Under the pieces are notes generated by a model. It was given only the letters and a program-made list of their open reading frames with translations, did not search any database and was not told where the DNA came from. DNA of 64,000 nt from Prochlorococcus sp. AG-363-A16 (lineage in GTDB: Bacteria; Cyanobacteriota; Cyanobacteriia; PCC-6307; Cyanobiaceae), in the NCBI GenBank assembly GCA_003280345.1, contig QCFB01000003.1, forward strand, positions 31,268 through 95,267, read 5' to 3'. Of this stretch, positions 19,590 to 27,396 are shown one piece after another; positions within the stretch are counted from its first letter, which is position 1; every line of letters begins with the position of its first letter. The position numbers and the translations under genes were made by a program.

Positions 19590-19753
19590 AAGAGAATCAA
19601 AAATAGCTAATAAAAGTAATTTTTAGATCTCCTATGAGTACATACTCTTTTAGAAAGATTATGTTTTACTAATAGAGTATGGATTTATATTTATCAGACT
19701 AGCGAAATACAAAGATTTTGCTTTAATATTATTAGACATTATATAATGCCAGA

Positions 19754-20110
19754 ATGATTATCATCATTAGTTCAATAATAATTTTTATATTTATTGGCAT
19801 TATGATATTTTCAACCAACAAGAAGTCTCAATCAAGGCTAGTAATAAGGTTTAAAAATAGATTTAAAGATAAAAACCATCATAGAGAGAAATTAAAACTT
19901 TTGGTTTCAGACTCACTAATGAATGACCCTGAAAGCAATATAAAAATCTACAGTTGGGATTCTGAATCGGATTTACGCGAAAAGGCCGACATACACCGTG
20001 CAAGACTCCACAGATATGGTCGGTCAAAGATGAATGGGAAAATGCTTTTCATGGGTCCAAAGGGTGGGGTTTATCTCTTCACCCAAAGTGGGAACAGAAA
20101 ATATCTTTAA
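19754..20110 (+). CDS. 118-aa membrane-anchored protein with C-terminal GPKGGVYxF motif
   Basis: N-terminal TM helix (residues ~2-20), then a basic soluble domain. The C-terminus MGPKGGVYLFTQSGNRKYL resembles the short G-P-[KR]-G-G-x-Y module found at the ends of many phage and bacterial proteins of unknown function. Start ATG 19754. The function cannot be named. Confidence 0.65.
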   Translation: MIIIISSIIIFIFIGIMIFSTNKKSQSRLVIRFKNRFKDKNHHREKLKLLVSDSLMNDPESNIKIYSWDSESDLREKADIHRARLHRYGRSKMNGKMLFMGPKGGVYLFTQSGNRKYL

Positions 20111-20331
20111 AATTCATCAATTTTCTATTAATTCAACATAAGTGTTCGCTCTAGAGAAAATCAATAACCCTATCTAAAACTATGCTTTATTCAATAATAA
20201 TTATAAGAAACAAAAGAAAATCAAAACCACCACCTATACGAAGCAGAAACAACTAACATTTAAGTAGGTATCTTTTTCTTACTAAAAAGCTAGGCGAAGC
20301 TCCTCATTTGGTCCTACATAAACTAAATATC

Positions 20332-20502
20332 ATGAATCAGCTAAATTATTGCACAATGATTACAATGAGTCCTTTAAACAGTCTATTGCTATTAATGGTG
20401 GCTCTAGGACTTGCCTTTCTAATGCTTGTAATTTTCCTCGACAACAACGAAGGCTTTGCCCTGAAAAGGGATTGGAGGGAAAAAGAAACTGAGAAAAAAT
20501 AG
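20332..20502 (+). CDS. Small single-TM protein, 56 aa
   Basis: Start placed at ATG 20332 rather than an upstream TTG at 20308. One TM helix (LNSLLLLMVALGLAFLMLVIF), followed by an acidic/basic tail ending REKETEKK. Its stop codon TAG shares its last base with the GTG start of the next tiny gene, indicating translational coupling. Confidence 0.6.
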   Translation: MNQLNYCTMITMSPLNSLLLLMVALGLAFLMLVIFLDNNEGFALKRDWREKETEKK

Positions 20503-20606
20503 TGGCCGAAAATACTCATAAATCACAAGATTTCTTGCCTGCAATAGTCCTATTGGCCTTAAATTTATATCTTATAGTTTTACTTATCATATTCTTTATA
20601 ACTTAA
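20502..20606 (+). CDS. 34-aa hydrophobic peptide coupled to the upstream gene
   Basis: GTG start overlapping the previous stop by one base. Product MAENTHKSQDFLPAIVLLAL then a hydrophobic end (…LLIIFFIT): a soluble 12-residue head and one TM helix. Size and shape resemble small photosynthetic-complex subunits, but I cannot match it to PetL/M/N, PsaM or any Psb protein. Missed by length cut-offs. Confidence 0.5.
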   Translation: MAENTHKSQDFLPAIVLLALNLYLIVLLIIFFIT

Positions 20607-20810
20607 GTATTTGCATATTTAGCCAAAAGATTACCTGAGTAAAAAATATTAGCCAAAAAGGAGTTTCAAGAGAAAGTCTAAAATTACATGTAATAAATTT
20701 AACATAAAATAGCTAAAAGTAGAAATAACAAGGTGCAAAGAACATTAATATTGGATTACTTGCTATATCATTGACTTGCCAAGTACAACAGGACTCACCA
20801 ATTTAAAGCC

Positions 20811-21149
20811 ATGCCACTAATCAACTTAATGACCTCTGCAAATAAAAGCAAAGGACAGGAAAAATTACTGGAAGAGATGTCTGCTGAGTTAGCCCAACTT
20901 ACTGGAAAGCCAGAGCAGTATGTAATGATAATTATACAAAATAATGTTCCTATGATCTTTGCCGGTGACCGGGAAGACTGTTGCTATATAGAAGTGAAAT
21001 CTATAGGATCACTTAGTCCAAGCAAAATGTCTAAAGTTCTAAGTAATCTAATTCACTCAAGGCTCGGAATCTCAGCAAATAGGGTTTATATAAATTTCGA
21101 AGATATTGATGCAAGTAAATGGGGTTTCAATGGAAATACCTTTGGGTAA
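20811..21149 (+). CDS. MIF/phenylpyruvate tautomerase family protein
   Basis: 112 aa. Begins MPLINLMTS, giving the N-terminal catalytic Pro1 after Met removal; the family pattern is followed by YVMIIIQNNVPMIFAGD, CCYIEVKSIGSLS and the C-terminal VYINFEDIDASKWGFNGNTFG typical of MIF. Tautomerases of this fold keto-enol isomerise phenylpyruvate or dopachrome analogues in vitro. Prochlorococcus MIF homologues are known; their physiological role is unclear. Confidence 0.92.
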   Translation: MPLINLMTSANKSKGQEKLLEEMSAELAQLTGKPEQYVMIIIQNNVPMIFAGDREDCCYIEVKSIGSLSPSKMSKVLSNLIHSRLGISANRVYINFEDIDASKWGFNGNTFG

Positions 21150-21208
21150 AAAACACTTGCTATTATTTATTTAATATAAAGCCTTTTATTTAAGTATAGC
21201 GTATATGT

Positions 21209-21865
21209 TCACAAGAAGGTGCATATCATCTTTCTGTTTGCAGTTGGTGTCATACAAAGTTCGTCTAAGCAAGTCAAGTAGATACCATCATGATATAAAT
21301 TACTTTGATAAGATAGTCTTAATTCTTGCTCAAACTTTTTTTGATCTTCAAAAGGATTTTTTGAAAATCCAAGTGTAGTATGAGGCCTAACCAATCCAAC
21401 CTTGGCCTTATATTGATAATCTAAAGCATTAATTATATTCAATGGCTTATTTTCACTCCCTTCTAGATATAGAGTATTAATATCTGAAAAAGAAAGCAAT
21501 AATTGATTTAACTCCAACTCTTCGCCTAAAGAAATAGACAAATAACTTAAAAAATTTGCATATTTATAACTTAAGCAAATTGCAGAAAGATTTGAATCGC
21601 AGCCTTCAATATAAACCCCTTCAATGCCCTTGTAGCATTTGTCCCATAGAGAAAGCGCATTTTTTGTTTTTATTTGATTGATTACACTTTCCCCAGACAA
21701 GAACCATCCCAATAAACCTTCCATAGATTGAGATACACCCTGAAAGACTGAAGTATGGAGAAATGCCTCGCATCCTTCAGCAGTTTTATACAGTCCATCA
21801 GTTATTGGCTTTAGAGCTCTTTGACTATCTTCAGAAAGGCCTAAGCTCAGACAAAAAACAAACAT
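21209..21865 (-). CDS. Unknown protein, candidate 2H-type phosphoesterase
   Basis: 218 aa, no TM segment. No firm family. Two H-x-[ST]-hydrophobic motifs occur, H37-T-S39-V in AFLHTSVFQG and H162-T-T164-L in RPHTTLGF. They are spaced ~125 residues apart, the pattern of 2H phosphoesterases (which act on 2',3'-cyclic phosphates). That is an inference from spacing only. Ten cysteines, including a pair near the C-terminus (CLDELC), are notable. Confidence 0.6.
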   Translation of the reverse strand: MFVFCLSLGLSEDSQRALKPITDGLYKTAEGCEAFLHTSVFQGVSQSMEGLLGWFLSGESVINQIKTKNALSLWDKCYKGIEGVYIEGCDSNLSAICLSYKYANFLSYLSISLGEELELNQLLLSFSDINTLYLEGSENKPLNIINALDYQYKAKVGLVRPHTTLGFSKNPFEDQKKFEQELRLSYQSNLYHDGIYLTCLDELCMTPTANRKMICTFL

Positions 21866-22105
21866 AAGATCCTCCTCATTAATCTATTGATTAAGAACAA
21901 TCTCAAGCTTAGAATAAATATCTGGAATCCAAACAAAAATTAAAAGCAGTTAGTTATCGAGCTTAAGCCTACAAATAAAGTTGATAAAACTCCTTAGTCT
22001 AGAAATAATCTTTTAGGAATAACCTTCTAAAAGACAACTTTAGTGTTATTATTATACCGTTAAGATGAACTAGCTAAAAGGGCTCCAGACCCTTAACTCA
22101 AAAAA

Positions 22106-22318
22106 ATGACTGCAAGAGAGTTTATCAGGAATCATGCTTACCCAGTGTTGGCAACTGCAAGCACATTGAGCTTTATTTTGATTGCTATTTCTTTATTACC
22201 TATAGCTCATTGGGCAAGAAACCAAAATGACTGCATTGAAAGAACTTTTAGATCAGATGGAACTAATAATGCAGGAATGCCTTCAAAAGTCTGGAGCTGT
22301 AATGGAGGCGGAAACTAA
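22106..22318 (+). CDS. Small membrane protein, 70 aa
   Basis: Basic N-terminus MTAREFIRNHAYP, one TM helix (~17-36), then a periplasmic-type tail with two cysteines (NDCIERTF … WSCNGGGN) that could form a disulfide. No known function. Single gene. Confidence 0.65.
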   Translation: MTAREFIRNHAYPVLATASTLSFILIAISLLPIAHWARNQNDCIERTFRSDGTNNAGMPSKVWSCNGGGN

Positions 22319-22804
22319 AGCAATTACCAATTATTCTAAACTCTTAAGTCATGTTAAAATAGTAAATAGAAGAAATTAATTATTTTCCTACATATAGATT
22401 CTTTCCTAAAATTTAGGTTTATTAAACACAGTTAACACCTTTAAGCTTTAAGAGACATTCTCAAATCACTTTAATTATTGATTGGCTAATTTCAAGGTTT
22501 TAAGAGGACAATCCCTCTAGGAAAGAGACAACTTCAAAATTAGAATAGAACTATGCTCGAGCGCCCATCATCTTTTTACTATTTCCAAGAACATCCATAT
22601 ATGGGACCCTCGCAAAAAGTTTTGCATTTGATAAGACAAGTGAGCTCATGGAATTGTTAACAATGCAATTAATTTCAAAAAGGCACTTAATTCACTAAAG
22701 AATCCCTGTGTTAAGCGCTCAAAACCCAATCATTGCAACCCTTCTCAAGGAATAGGATAGGTCTCCGAACAAAGTGTCTTGAATATGCCTATAAGGCTAT
22801 TCAT
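22319..22804. other. Gene-poor spacer
   Basis: About 490 bp. The best open frame is 22553-22660 (+), a 35-codon ATG frame beginning MLERPSSFYYFQEHPYMGPS; I would not call it a gene without conservation. Nothing else recognised. Confidence 0.5.
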
Positions 22805-22976
22805 TTTTCAAGATGCAACAGAGACTCCCTTGATTAAGCACTTCTCGTTTATATATGTCTGACTATCACAAAACAGGGCTTTCAAAGAGCCTCTTTTATT
22901 GATGATTGACTTAAACCACATCATTGATTTCGCCACACAACTACCTCACCCTTCTGATATCGGATTAGTCAAGCCA
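22805..22976 (+). repeat. 172-bp duplication, copy 1 (promoter, leader, 5' coding)
   Basis: Matches 35889-36060 on the same strand at constant offset (13,084 bp) with 7 mismatches by my alignment. It covers the upstream region, leader and first 25 codons of the gene at 22902. Outside the 172 bp the two loci diverge completely. Confidence 0.93.
22830..22857 (+). promoter_or_regulatory. Putative sigma70-type promoter of the 22902 gene
   Basis: -35 TTGATT, 16-bp spacer, -10 TATATG. The duplicate at 35914 has TTGACG in the -35: three of the seven mismatches between copies fall in or next to this hexamer, so the two promoters may differ in strength. Inferred from sequence only. Confidence 0.5.
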
Positions 22977-23222
22977 GGTAATGGGTTTTCACTAGTACCA
23001 GCCATCTTTGGCCTAATCGCTCTCTTCCAAGTAAGTCAGTTCATTTGGTATGGATTACCCCAAAACGAACCAAAAGAAGGTTGGGGACTAAGTTCTGATT
23101 CTTCCACTTTCTCTTATCGCTGGAAACAGTTCACTGGTGTACAAATTTTCGTTGTCCTAGTAGCTTGTTCAGTAATTCTTGCTGGACCAGAACTCATCTT
23201 CTTTCCTTTAGGTCTGAAGTAA
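22902..23222 (+). CDS. Small membrane protein sharing leader and N-terminus with the 35986 gene
   Basis: 106 aa from ATG 22902 (a TTG codon precedes it). The N-terminus MIDLNHIIDFATQLPHPSDI, up to VKP, is nearly identical to the 65-aa gene at 35986; after that the sequences part. Here two TM helices follow (FSLVPAIFGLIALFQVSQFIW and FVVLVACSVILAGPELIFFPL) separated by a hydrophilic loop. I do not recognise the family. The conserved head may target or dock the product; that is inference. Confidence 0.75.
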   Translation: MIDLNHIIDFATQLPHPSDIGLVKPGNGFSLVPAIFGLIALFQVSQFIWYGLPQNEPKEGWGLSSDSSTFSYRWKQFTGVQIFVVLVACSVILAGPELIFFPLGLK

Positions 23223-23414
23223 TTGAGTTTAGAATTTTGAGAAAAAATGAAGAGAGCCAAGCATTTCTTTATTGTTTGGCTTTCCATTAAAACAAATCTA
23301 AAAATATTCAAACATACTTGAAAGTAAATTATTTTTAATTTGGCCTTAATTTTGTTGATTTTTATTCAATTAAAGATTCATTATATATTAGGCTAATAAA
23401 AATACAAATAATTC

Positions 23415-23564
23415 TTATCTCCACCTAATCCTTTCAGGGTATTTCTTTTCAATTCTCTTTATTATTAATATGAGCAAGGCAATTGTTATTGGGCCAATTA
23501 AACCCACAGAAAAAATAAATATCTTTATCTCTGGAGTTAGAGCTGAAAGCAAAAAGTAGCTCAT
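23415..23564 (-). CDS. 49-aa membrane peptide
   Basis: ATG 23564; product MSYFLLSALTPEIKIFIFSV… ending KKYPERIRWR. Two short hydrophobic runs then a strongly basic tail (positive-inside topology). Too short for length cut-offs. No family recognised. Confidence 0.5.
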   Translation of the reverse strand: MSYFLLSALTPEIKIFIFSVGLIGPITIALLILIIKRIEKKYPERIRWR

Positions 23565-23699
23565 TGCAGCAAGAATTGAAAAATATTATTTAAATTTAAA
23601 TTCCCAAAAGGAGGTAATTCATAAATACATCTCATTTCTTTAGCCTTTTTGAAATCAATCGAACTTAAAGCTTTAGGCCATTCCAATTGCAATAAACTA

Positions 23700-23870
23700 T
23701 CACTCCATTGGCTTGTCTAAACGAGCCTGATAGTTTCCCTGTAAGCCTAACAATCCATTTAAGAAGGTTTGGGGTGCCTCATTGAGCATGAGTATTGAGC
23801 ATGTAGCAACAAACCTAATCACACTTAGAGTGGCTAGCCCTGGAAGCCAATAGAGCTGCACTACAAACAT
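23700..23870 (-). CDS. 56-aa hydrophobic protein with strong ribosome-binding site
   Basis: ATG 23870 preceded by GGAGGA, rare in this window and a good argument for translation. Product MFVVQLYWLPGLATLSVIRF… with a TM stretch, then ALTERNATING polar tail FLNGLLGLQGNYQARLDKP. No known family. Confidence 0.5.
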   Translation of the reverse strand: MFVVQLYWLPGLATLSVIRFVATCSILMLNEAPQTFLNGLLGLQGNYQARLDKPME

Positions 23871-24181
23871 GATTCCTCCGAGCTTTTAACCTCGAACTGA
23901 AGGACTAAGAATTTAACGTGCCATGTTTCAAAGCTACTTCCGACTCACCTGGGAAGAAGGGGTGACTTGTCTTGCATAAATTAGCTCATAAAACTGGTCA
24001 TCAGGATATCTGTGGATCTAATCTAGTTGTCTATTTTCAATAGTGTCTTTTGTAATTAATAAGACAGGCTGTTTCCCAGTTCGATTAAATGAATCAGGGT
24101 TGCAATAATAAAAGCTAAACGAGACTATCTTCTTTTATCCAAGCATAGAAATAACTAAATTTGTAATGGCATATAGATTAA
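23871..24181. other. Spacer, nothing recognised
   Basis: About 310 bp AT-rich DNA. Only an 18-codon ATG frame near 23923 (MFQSYFRLTWEEGVTCLA), not supported. Confidence 0.5.
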
Positions 24182-24355
24182 TTATTTCTGGCATAGAGAA
24201 TGCCTCGCTATAGACCTGTGTCCAGATGTGTCAGCAAAATACCAGCCAATTGCTTTTTCTTCTATGCAGTTTGCCTTAGCTGTCATTTGATTTGAACTCA
24301 GAAAAGAGATCGGAGTACCTACAAGAAGAAATAACAAAAATAACTTTAGTCGCAT
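24182..24355 (-). CDS. 57-aa predicted secreted protein
   Basis: ATG 24355. Typical signal peptide MRLKLFLLFLLVGTPISFLS with a likely cleavage after TAKA (~residue 28), leaving a ~29-residue mature peptide NCIEEKAIGWYFADTSG… with two cysteines that could form a disulfide. No family recognised. Confidence 0.6.
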   Translation of the reverse strand: MRLKLFLLFLLVGTPISFLSSNQMTAKANCIEEKAIGWYFADTSGHRSIARHSLCQK

Positions 24356-24977
24356 CGATGAATCCTATTCAAAATTCATGTCCTTACAAATAAGGCCTTC
24401 TTTAGTTTTAGCTCAGCAATCGAATAGATTTCAATCCCTTTATCTTTCATTTATTTTTTCCGTTGCAATACATAACGAGTCTAGAGATGAACTCATATTG
24501 ATTATGGAGTTTCATAACAAATTTCTTAATTGCAATCAAGCAGAATTAAAGCCCTTAAAAGTTATCTTGAGTTTTTTGCAGCAAAAATATTTTTTCTATC
24601 TCGAGCAATTTAATTAGGAATTAGCGGCTAAAAAAAGATTATCGATTCAATCAGCATTTATAACTACATACAACATAGGAACTTATAGGTATAAAGGATT
24701 AGTAATTAATTAAAGGAATGTCTTTCCATAGGTTAAGCCTCCTAGAGATTTATTACGGGAGGTTTGCAATGGTAATTATAATGTCATTAATATTAATTGG
24801 GCTATTTAAAATCCAATAGACTATATTCATTTGAGACCAAATTGAGTTACGCTGTTTTTAGATAGGGAGTTCAGAAGTTTTTTCTATTCTTTAGAATATT
24901 AGATAATTTATTTATAAAAAATAATCATTTTAATATTTTTAAGAATTAATTTAGTGCTTCATGGTATTTGATTAGTT
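24356..24977. other. Spacer with weak ORF and a hairpin-covered micro-ORF
   Basis: About 620 bp. A 79-codon ATG frame at 24378-24617 (+) has no recognisable features and I rate it unlikely. At 24735-24765 a hairpin (AAGCCTCC with GGAGGTTT) covers a Shine-Dalgarno in front of ATG 24769, which opens a 16-codon hydrophobic micro-ORF (24769-24819, MVIIMSLILIGLFKIQ). Confidence 0.4.
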
Positions 24978-25184
24978 TTATTCAACTCCTTTACTGAGAG
25001 TATTGATAGCAGCTTCTTTTGATAAGAGAATTAGCTGAGTAAGCCTTGCAACAATTCCCTGCCCTAATCCAGACTTAGATAACTTTTCAAAAGTGTCTAG
25101 ATAGGTCTTATCTAGGCTTTCAAGTAATTCCTTTTGGATCTCTCTTGCGATTTCCAGCTGTTCTTGTCTATCTTTTTGAGGCAT
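24978..25184 (-). CDS. 68-aa helical protein of unknown function
   Basis: ATG start, all predicted alpha-helix (MPQKDRQEQLEIAREIQKEL … LTQLILLSKEAAINTL), no TM. Charged amphipathic heptads suggest a coiled coil. No recognised family. Confidence 0.6.
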   Translation of the reverse strand: MPQKDRQEQLEIAREIQKELLESLDKTYLDTFEKLSKSGLGQGIVARLTQLILLSKEAAINTLSKGVE

Positions 25185-25330
25185 TTCTTTAAAGATAAAA
25201 TGTAAGTTTATCTACTATTCTTGTGTAATATACTATAAACCTAAGAAAACTTCCGCCAAAGCAAATTTCTTCTCTATTTTATCTTATTTTTTCGAATCAA
25301 ATTTTACATTCAAAAAATCATTCTTTGATT

Positions 25331-25657
25331 ATGACTAAATATCATTGTCCATATTGTAACTACAAGTTTGTAATAACAAAAGAAGAGGTTGGGCGCTCAA
25401 TGTTATGCAGTGCTTGTGGAGAGCCTCTTGTTAAGACAGGCTTTTTCAGTCTAACTCGTTGCTTTGCTTTAATAAGTGTTCTCACATTCATAACACCTTT
25501 AGTACTTATGGTATTTGCATTAATCAAAGACCAACAAGAATCAAGGAACCAAGATCCAATTTCTTATGTCGGGCTTGATAGAAACCCGGTTCAATTATCA
25601 ACCTCATTTAATTCAAATCAGAATCAGAATCAGAATCAGAATCATTCTTGGTTTTAA
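25331..25657 (+). CDS. Zinc-ribbon membrane protein
   Basis: 108 aa from ATG 25331. N-terminal zinc ribbon with two C-x2-C knuckles (CPYC at residues 6-9 and CSAC ~30-33), one TM helix (FALISVLTFITPLVLMVFALI), then a polar tail that ends in Asn-Gln repeats encoded by the hexanucleotide repeat at 25616. The 3' end overlaps the convergent gene by 50 bp through that same repeat. Confidence 0.7.
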   Translation: MTKYHCPYCNYKFVITKEEVGRSMLCSACGEPLVKTGFFSLTRCFALISVLTFITPLVLMVFALIKDQQESRNQDPISYVGLDRNPVQLSTSFNSNQNQNQNQNHSWF

Positions 25658-26270
25658 TTGTTTGATTATAGTCGCTAACTTCACTTGAATCTTTCTCCTT
25701 TTTAAATATTTGGCTGTAGTCATTTATCTCACTTAAATCTTGATTCTTATTGTTTTCCCCAATATCATTGGCCTCAGTTGATCGTTTATTTTGATTAATC
25801 TCCTCAATTTGAATAGCTTCATTAATTAATTTTGATTCTATTTTAGCTTCTTCTTTACTAGCTTCCTTATTTAAGGTTGATTCTGGCTTAGCTTCTTCTT
25901 TACTAGCTTCCTTATTTAAGGTTGATTCTGGTGGCTCTTCTTCCTGATTAACTTCTTTCTTATCATTAACCACTAATGAAATTTCCTTGACTGCTGGTAC
26001 TTCTACAGTCTCTAATTCAACTGAAATATCTTCTTCCTTTTTATCACTAGCATCAGCATTTGTATCTTGGAGATTTTCCTCGGTTTCCGCCTGAATTAGA
26101 TCTTTGAGAACAATTAATAGGTCTTTAAAATTAACAAATAAGTTTTTTAGATTAGTAAAAATTTCTTTTAAAATCGTTTTAATTTCATCAGACTTTGGAC
26201 CTGAGTAAAACCAAAGGATTGCTGAGCCTACTACCAAAGCAATGAGCAAAAAAAGGAAAACAGCAACCAT
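25608..26270 (-). CDS. Membrane-anchored acidic repeat protein
   Basis: 220 aa. N-terminal TM helix (MVAVFLFLLIALVVGSAILWF), an amphipathic helix (KTILKEIFTNLKNLFVNFKDLL), then a long acidic, disordered tail. The tail contains a tandem 15-residue repeat (PESTLNKEASKEEAK twice, plus a decayed third) and ends in Ser-Asp repeats from the hexanucleotide array. Function unknown. Confidence 0.65.
   Translation of the reverse strand: MVAVFLFLLIALVVGSAILWFYSGPKSDEIKTILKEIFTNLKNLFVNFKDLLIVLKDLIQAETEENLQDTNADASDKKEEDISVELETVEVPAVKEISLVVNDKKEVNQEEEPPESTLNKEASKEEAKPESTLNKEASKEEAKIESKLINEAIQIEEINQNKRSTEANDIGENNKNQDLSEINDYSQIFKKEKDSSEVSDYNQTIKTKNDSDSDSDSDLN
25616..25644. repeat. Hexanucleotide microsatellite AATCAG/GATTCT
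   Basis: Four perfect AATCAG units plus a partial fifth. It encodes (Asn-Gln)n at the end of the plus-strand gene and (Ser-Asp)n at the end of the minus-strand gene, so repeat-length change alters both C-termini without frameshift. Confidence 0.95.
25843..25932. repeat. 45-bp tandem duplication inside the acidic gene
   Basis: Two near-identical 45-bp units, each encoding the 15-residue PESTLNKEASKEEAK block on the minus strand. In-frame unit length means expansion or contraction would preserve the protein. Confidence 0.85.
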
Positions 26271-26740
26271 GGGTTAAATCTGCATCAGCTACCCACAATC
26301 CCATCAAATCACATACAAAACAAGAGATCGCAATAAACCTCTCGATTGCTCATCCCAATTCATCAAAAGAAAGCTTCAAATTTCTTTTAAGCCCAAATAA
26401 AGCAAAAGAACAAAATTAGACGATCAAAATCACAAAGCCAAGTTTGACAAAGACCTTTTAAAAAGAGCCTCTCGCAAAGCTTGTCATGGCAAATACTAGA
26501 TAAACGTTATCAAACTTGCTCAGTCAAAAGCCAAGTTCCCCACTACCCACAGTGTGCAAAGTTAAACTTTGATTAAGCGAAATCTATATCTAGTGTTACG
26601 AACAGCCACTCACTCATTTACCTTCGTTACTCTCACCCCATGGCCGGGTGATGGGGATCAATCGGTCGTTAACTCACGGAGTACGGCCTTCATCCCTGAA
26701 TTCGAAGGTTCACTCCTCTCTTTAGTTATTTCTCAAAACC
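26271..26740. other. Spacer, no gene supported
   Basis: 470 bp. A 65-codon frame at 26569-26766 (+) starts with a non-ATG codon, has no family features and overlaps the better 26741 frame, so I leave it out. Confidence 0.5.
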
Positions 26741-26914
26741 ATGAACCTAGGGATCCTTTTTCTTGAAACTCTCTCATCCGGAGTAATTACACCAGAAGAG
26801 ATGGATTGGGTTGCCAATCATCAGCGAGATTTCTCACGTATTGAAGAGGCAACTGCACTGAAGCTAGGGAGGTTGCTAGATAGAGGCCTTATTCAGCTTG
26901 GTTGTCGCATCTAA
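26741..26914 (+). CDS. 57-aa conserved-type cyanobacterial protein
   Basis: ATG 26741; product contains GVITPEEMDWVANHQRDFSR, EEATALKLGRLLDRG and ends LGCRI. Small all-helical soluble protein with strong codon structure. I recognise the style of a short conserved picocyanobacterial protein but no function is known to me. Followed by a hairpin terminator. Confidence 0.7.
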   Translation: MNLGILFLETLSSGVITPEEMDWVANHQRDFSRIEEATALKLGRLLDRGLIQLGCRI

Positions 26915-26966
26915 TAGCGATTAGGGCCATATAAATAAGCCCAAATGGCTATGCAATAAATCAACA

Positions 26967-27004
26967 ATAAGGAGAAGCCCAAATAGCTTTGGACTTCTCC
27001 TTAT
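26967..27004 (+). terminator. Hairpin downstream of the 57-aa gene
   Basis: 11-bp perfect stem ATAAGGAGAAG / CTTCTCCTTAT (26967-26977 with 26994-27004). It lacks a clear T-run, so it is either a weak terminator or an mRNA-stabilising hairpin. Confidence 0.55.
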
Positions 27005-27396
27005 GATTAAGCAAGCATCCTCTTCAGCTTTTAAAGTCCATATAAACAAAGCTGTTCATGAAATTCCTGTTTAAACCGTTTTCTCTCTTATCCCTTGTTA
27101 ACCCTTAACAAGAACAATTACATAAGAACTAAACAGACTTCAGGAACTTCGCTAGTAAACTGTGTTTTCTCTATAGCCATTAGGTCTCATTAGAGCTATT
27201 GATGGGACTGAAAAGAGATAAAATCGCTCTCTGCTTCTCATCTCTGAAGCGAAAGGAACGAATGATCTAACCAAACGCAATTAATGAAAAAGAAAGTTTT
27301 TGATCGAAATCAGTTTATATCTATTAATTCCTGAAGCAAAGAGTTCAAAATTGCCAAGTCAAAGACTTAGAATTGTTCTCTGGTTAGAAAAAGACT
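27005..27396. other. Upstream region of acsF
   Basis: About 390 bp with no open frame I can support. Its length suggests a regulated promoter and/or long 5' leader for acsF. I could not place a promoter with confidence. Confidence 0.5.

Noticed and set aside
24378..24617. 79-codon plus-strand frame
   Set aside because: Contains no recognisable feature and poor codon pattern; left as a spacer note.
26569..26766. 65-codon plus-strand frame
   Set aside because: Non-ATG start, no domain, and it overlaps the better supported 57-aa gene at 26741 in another frame.
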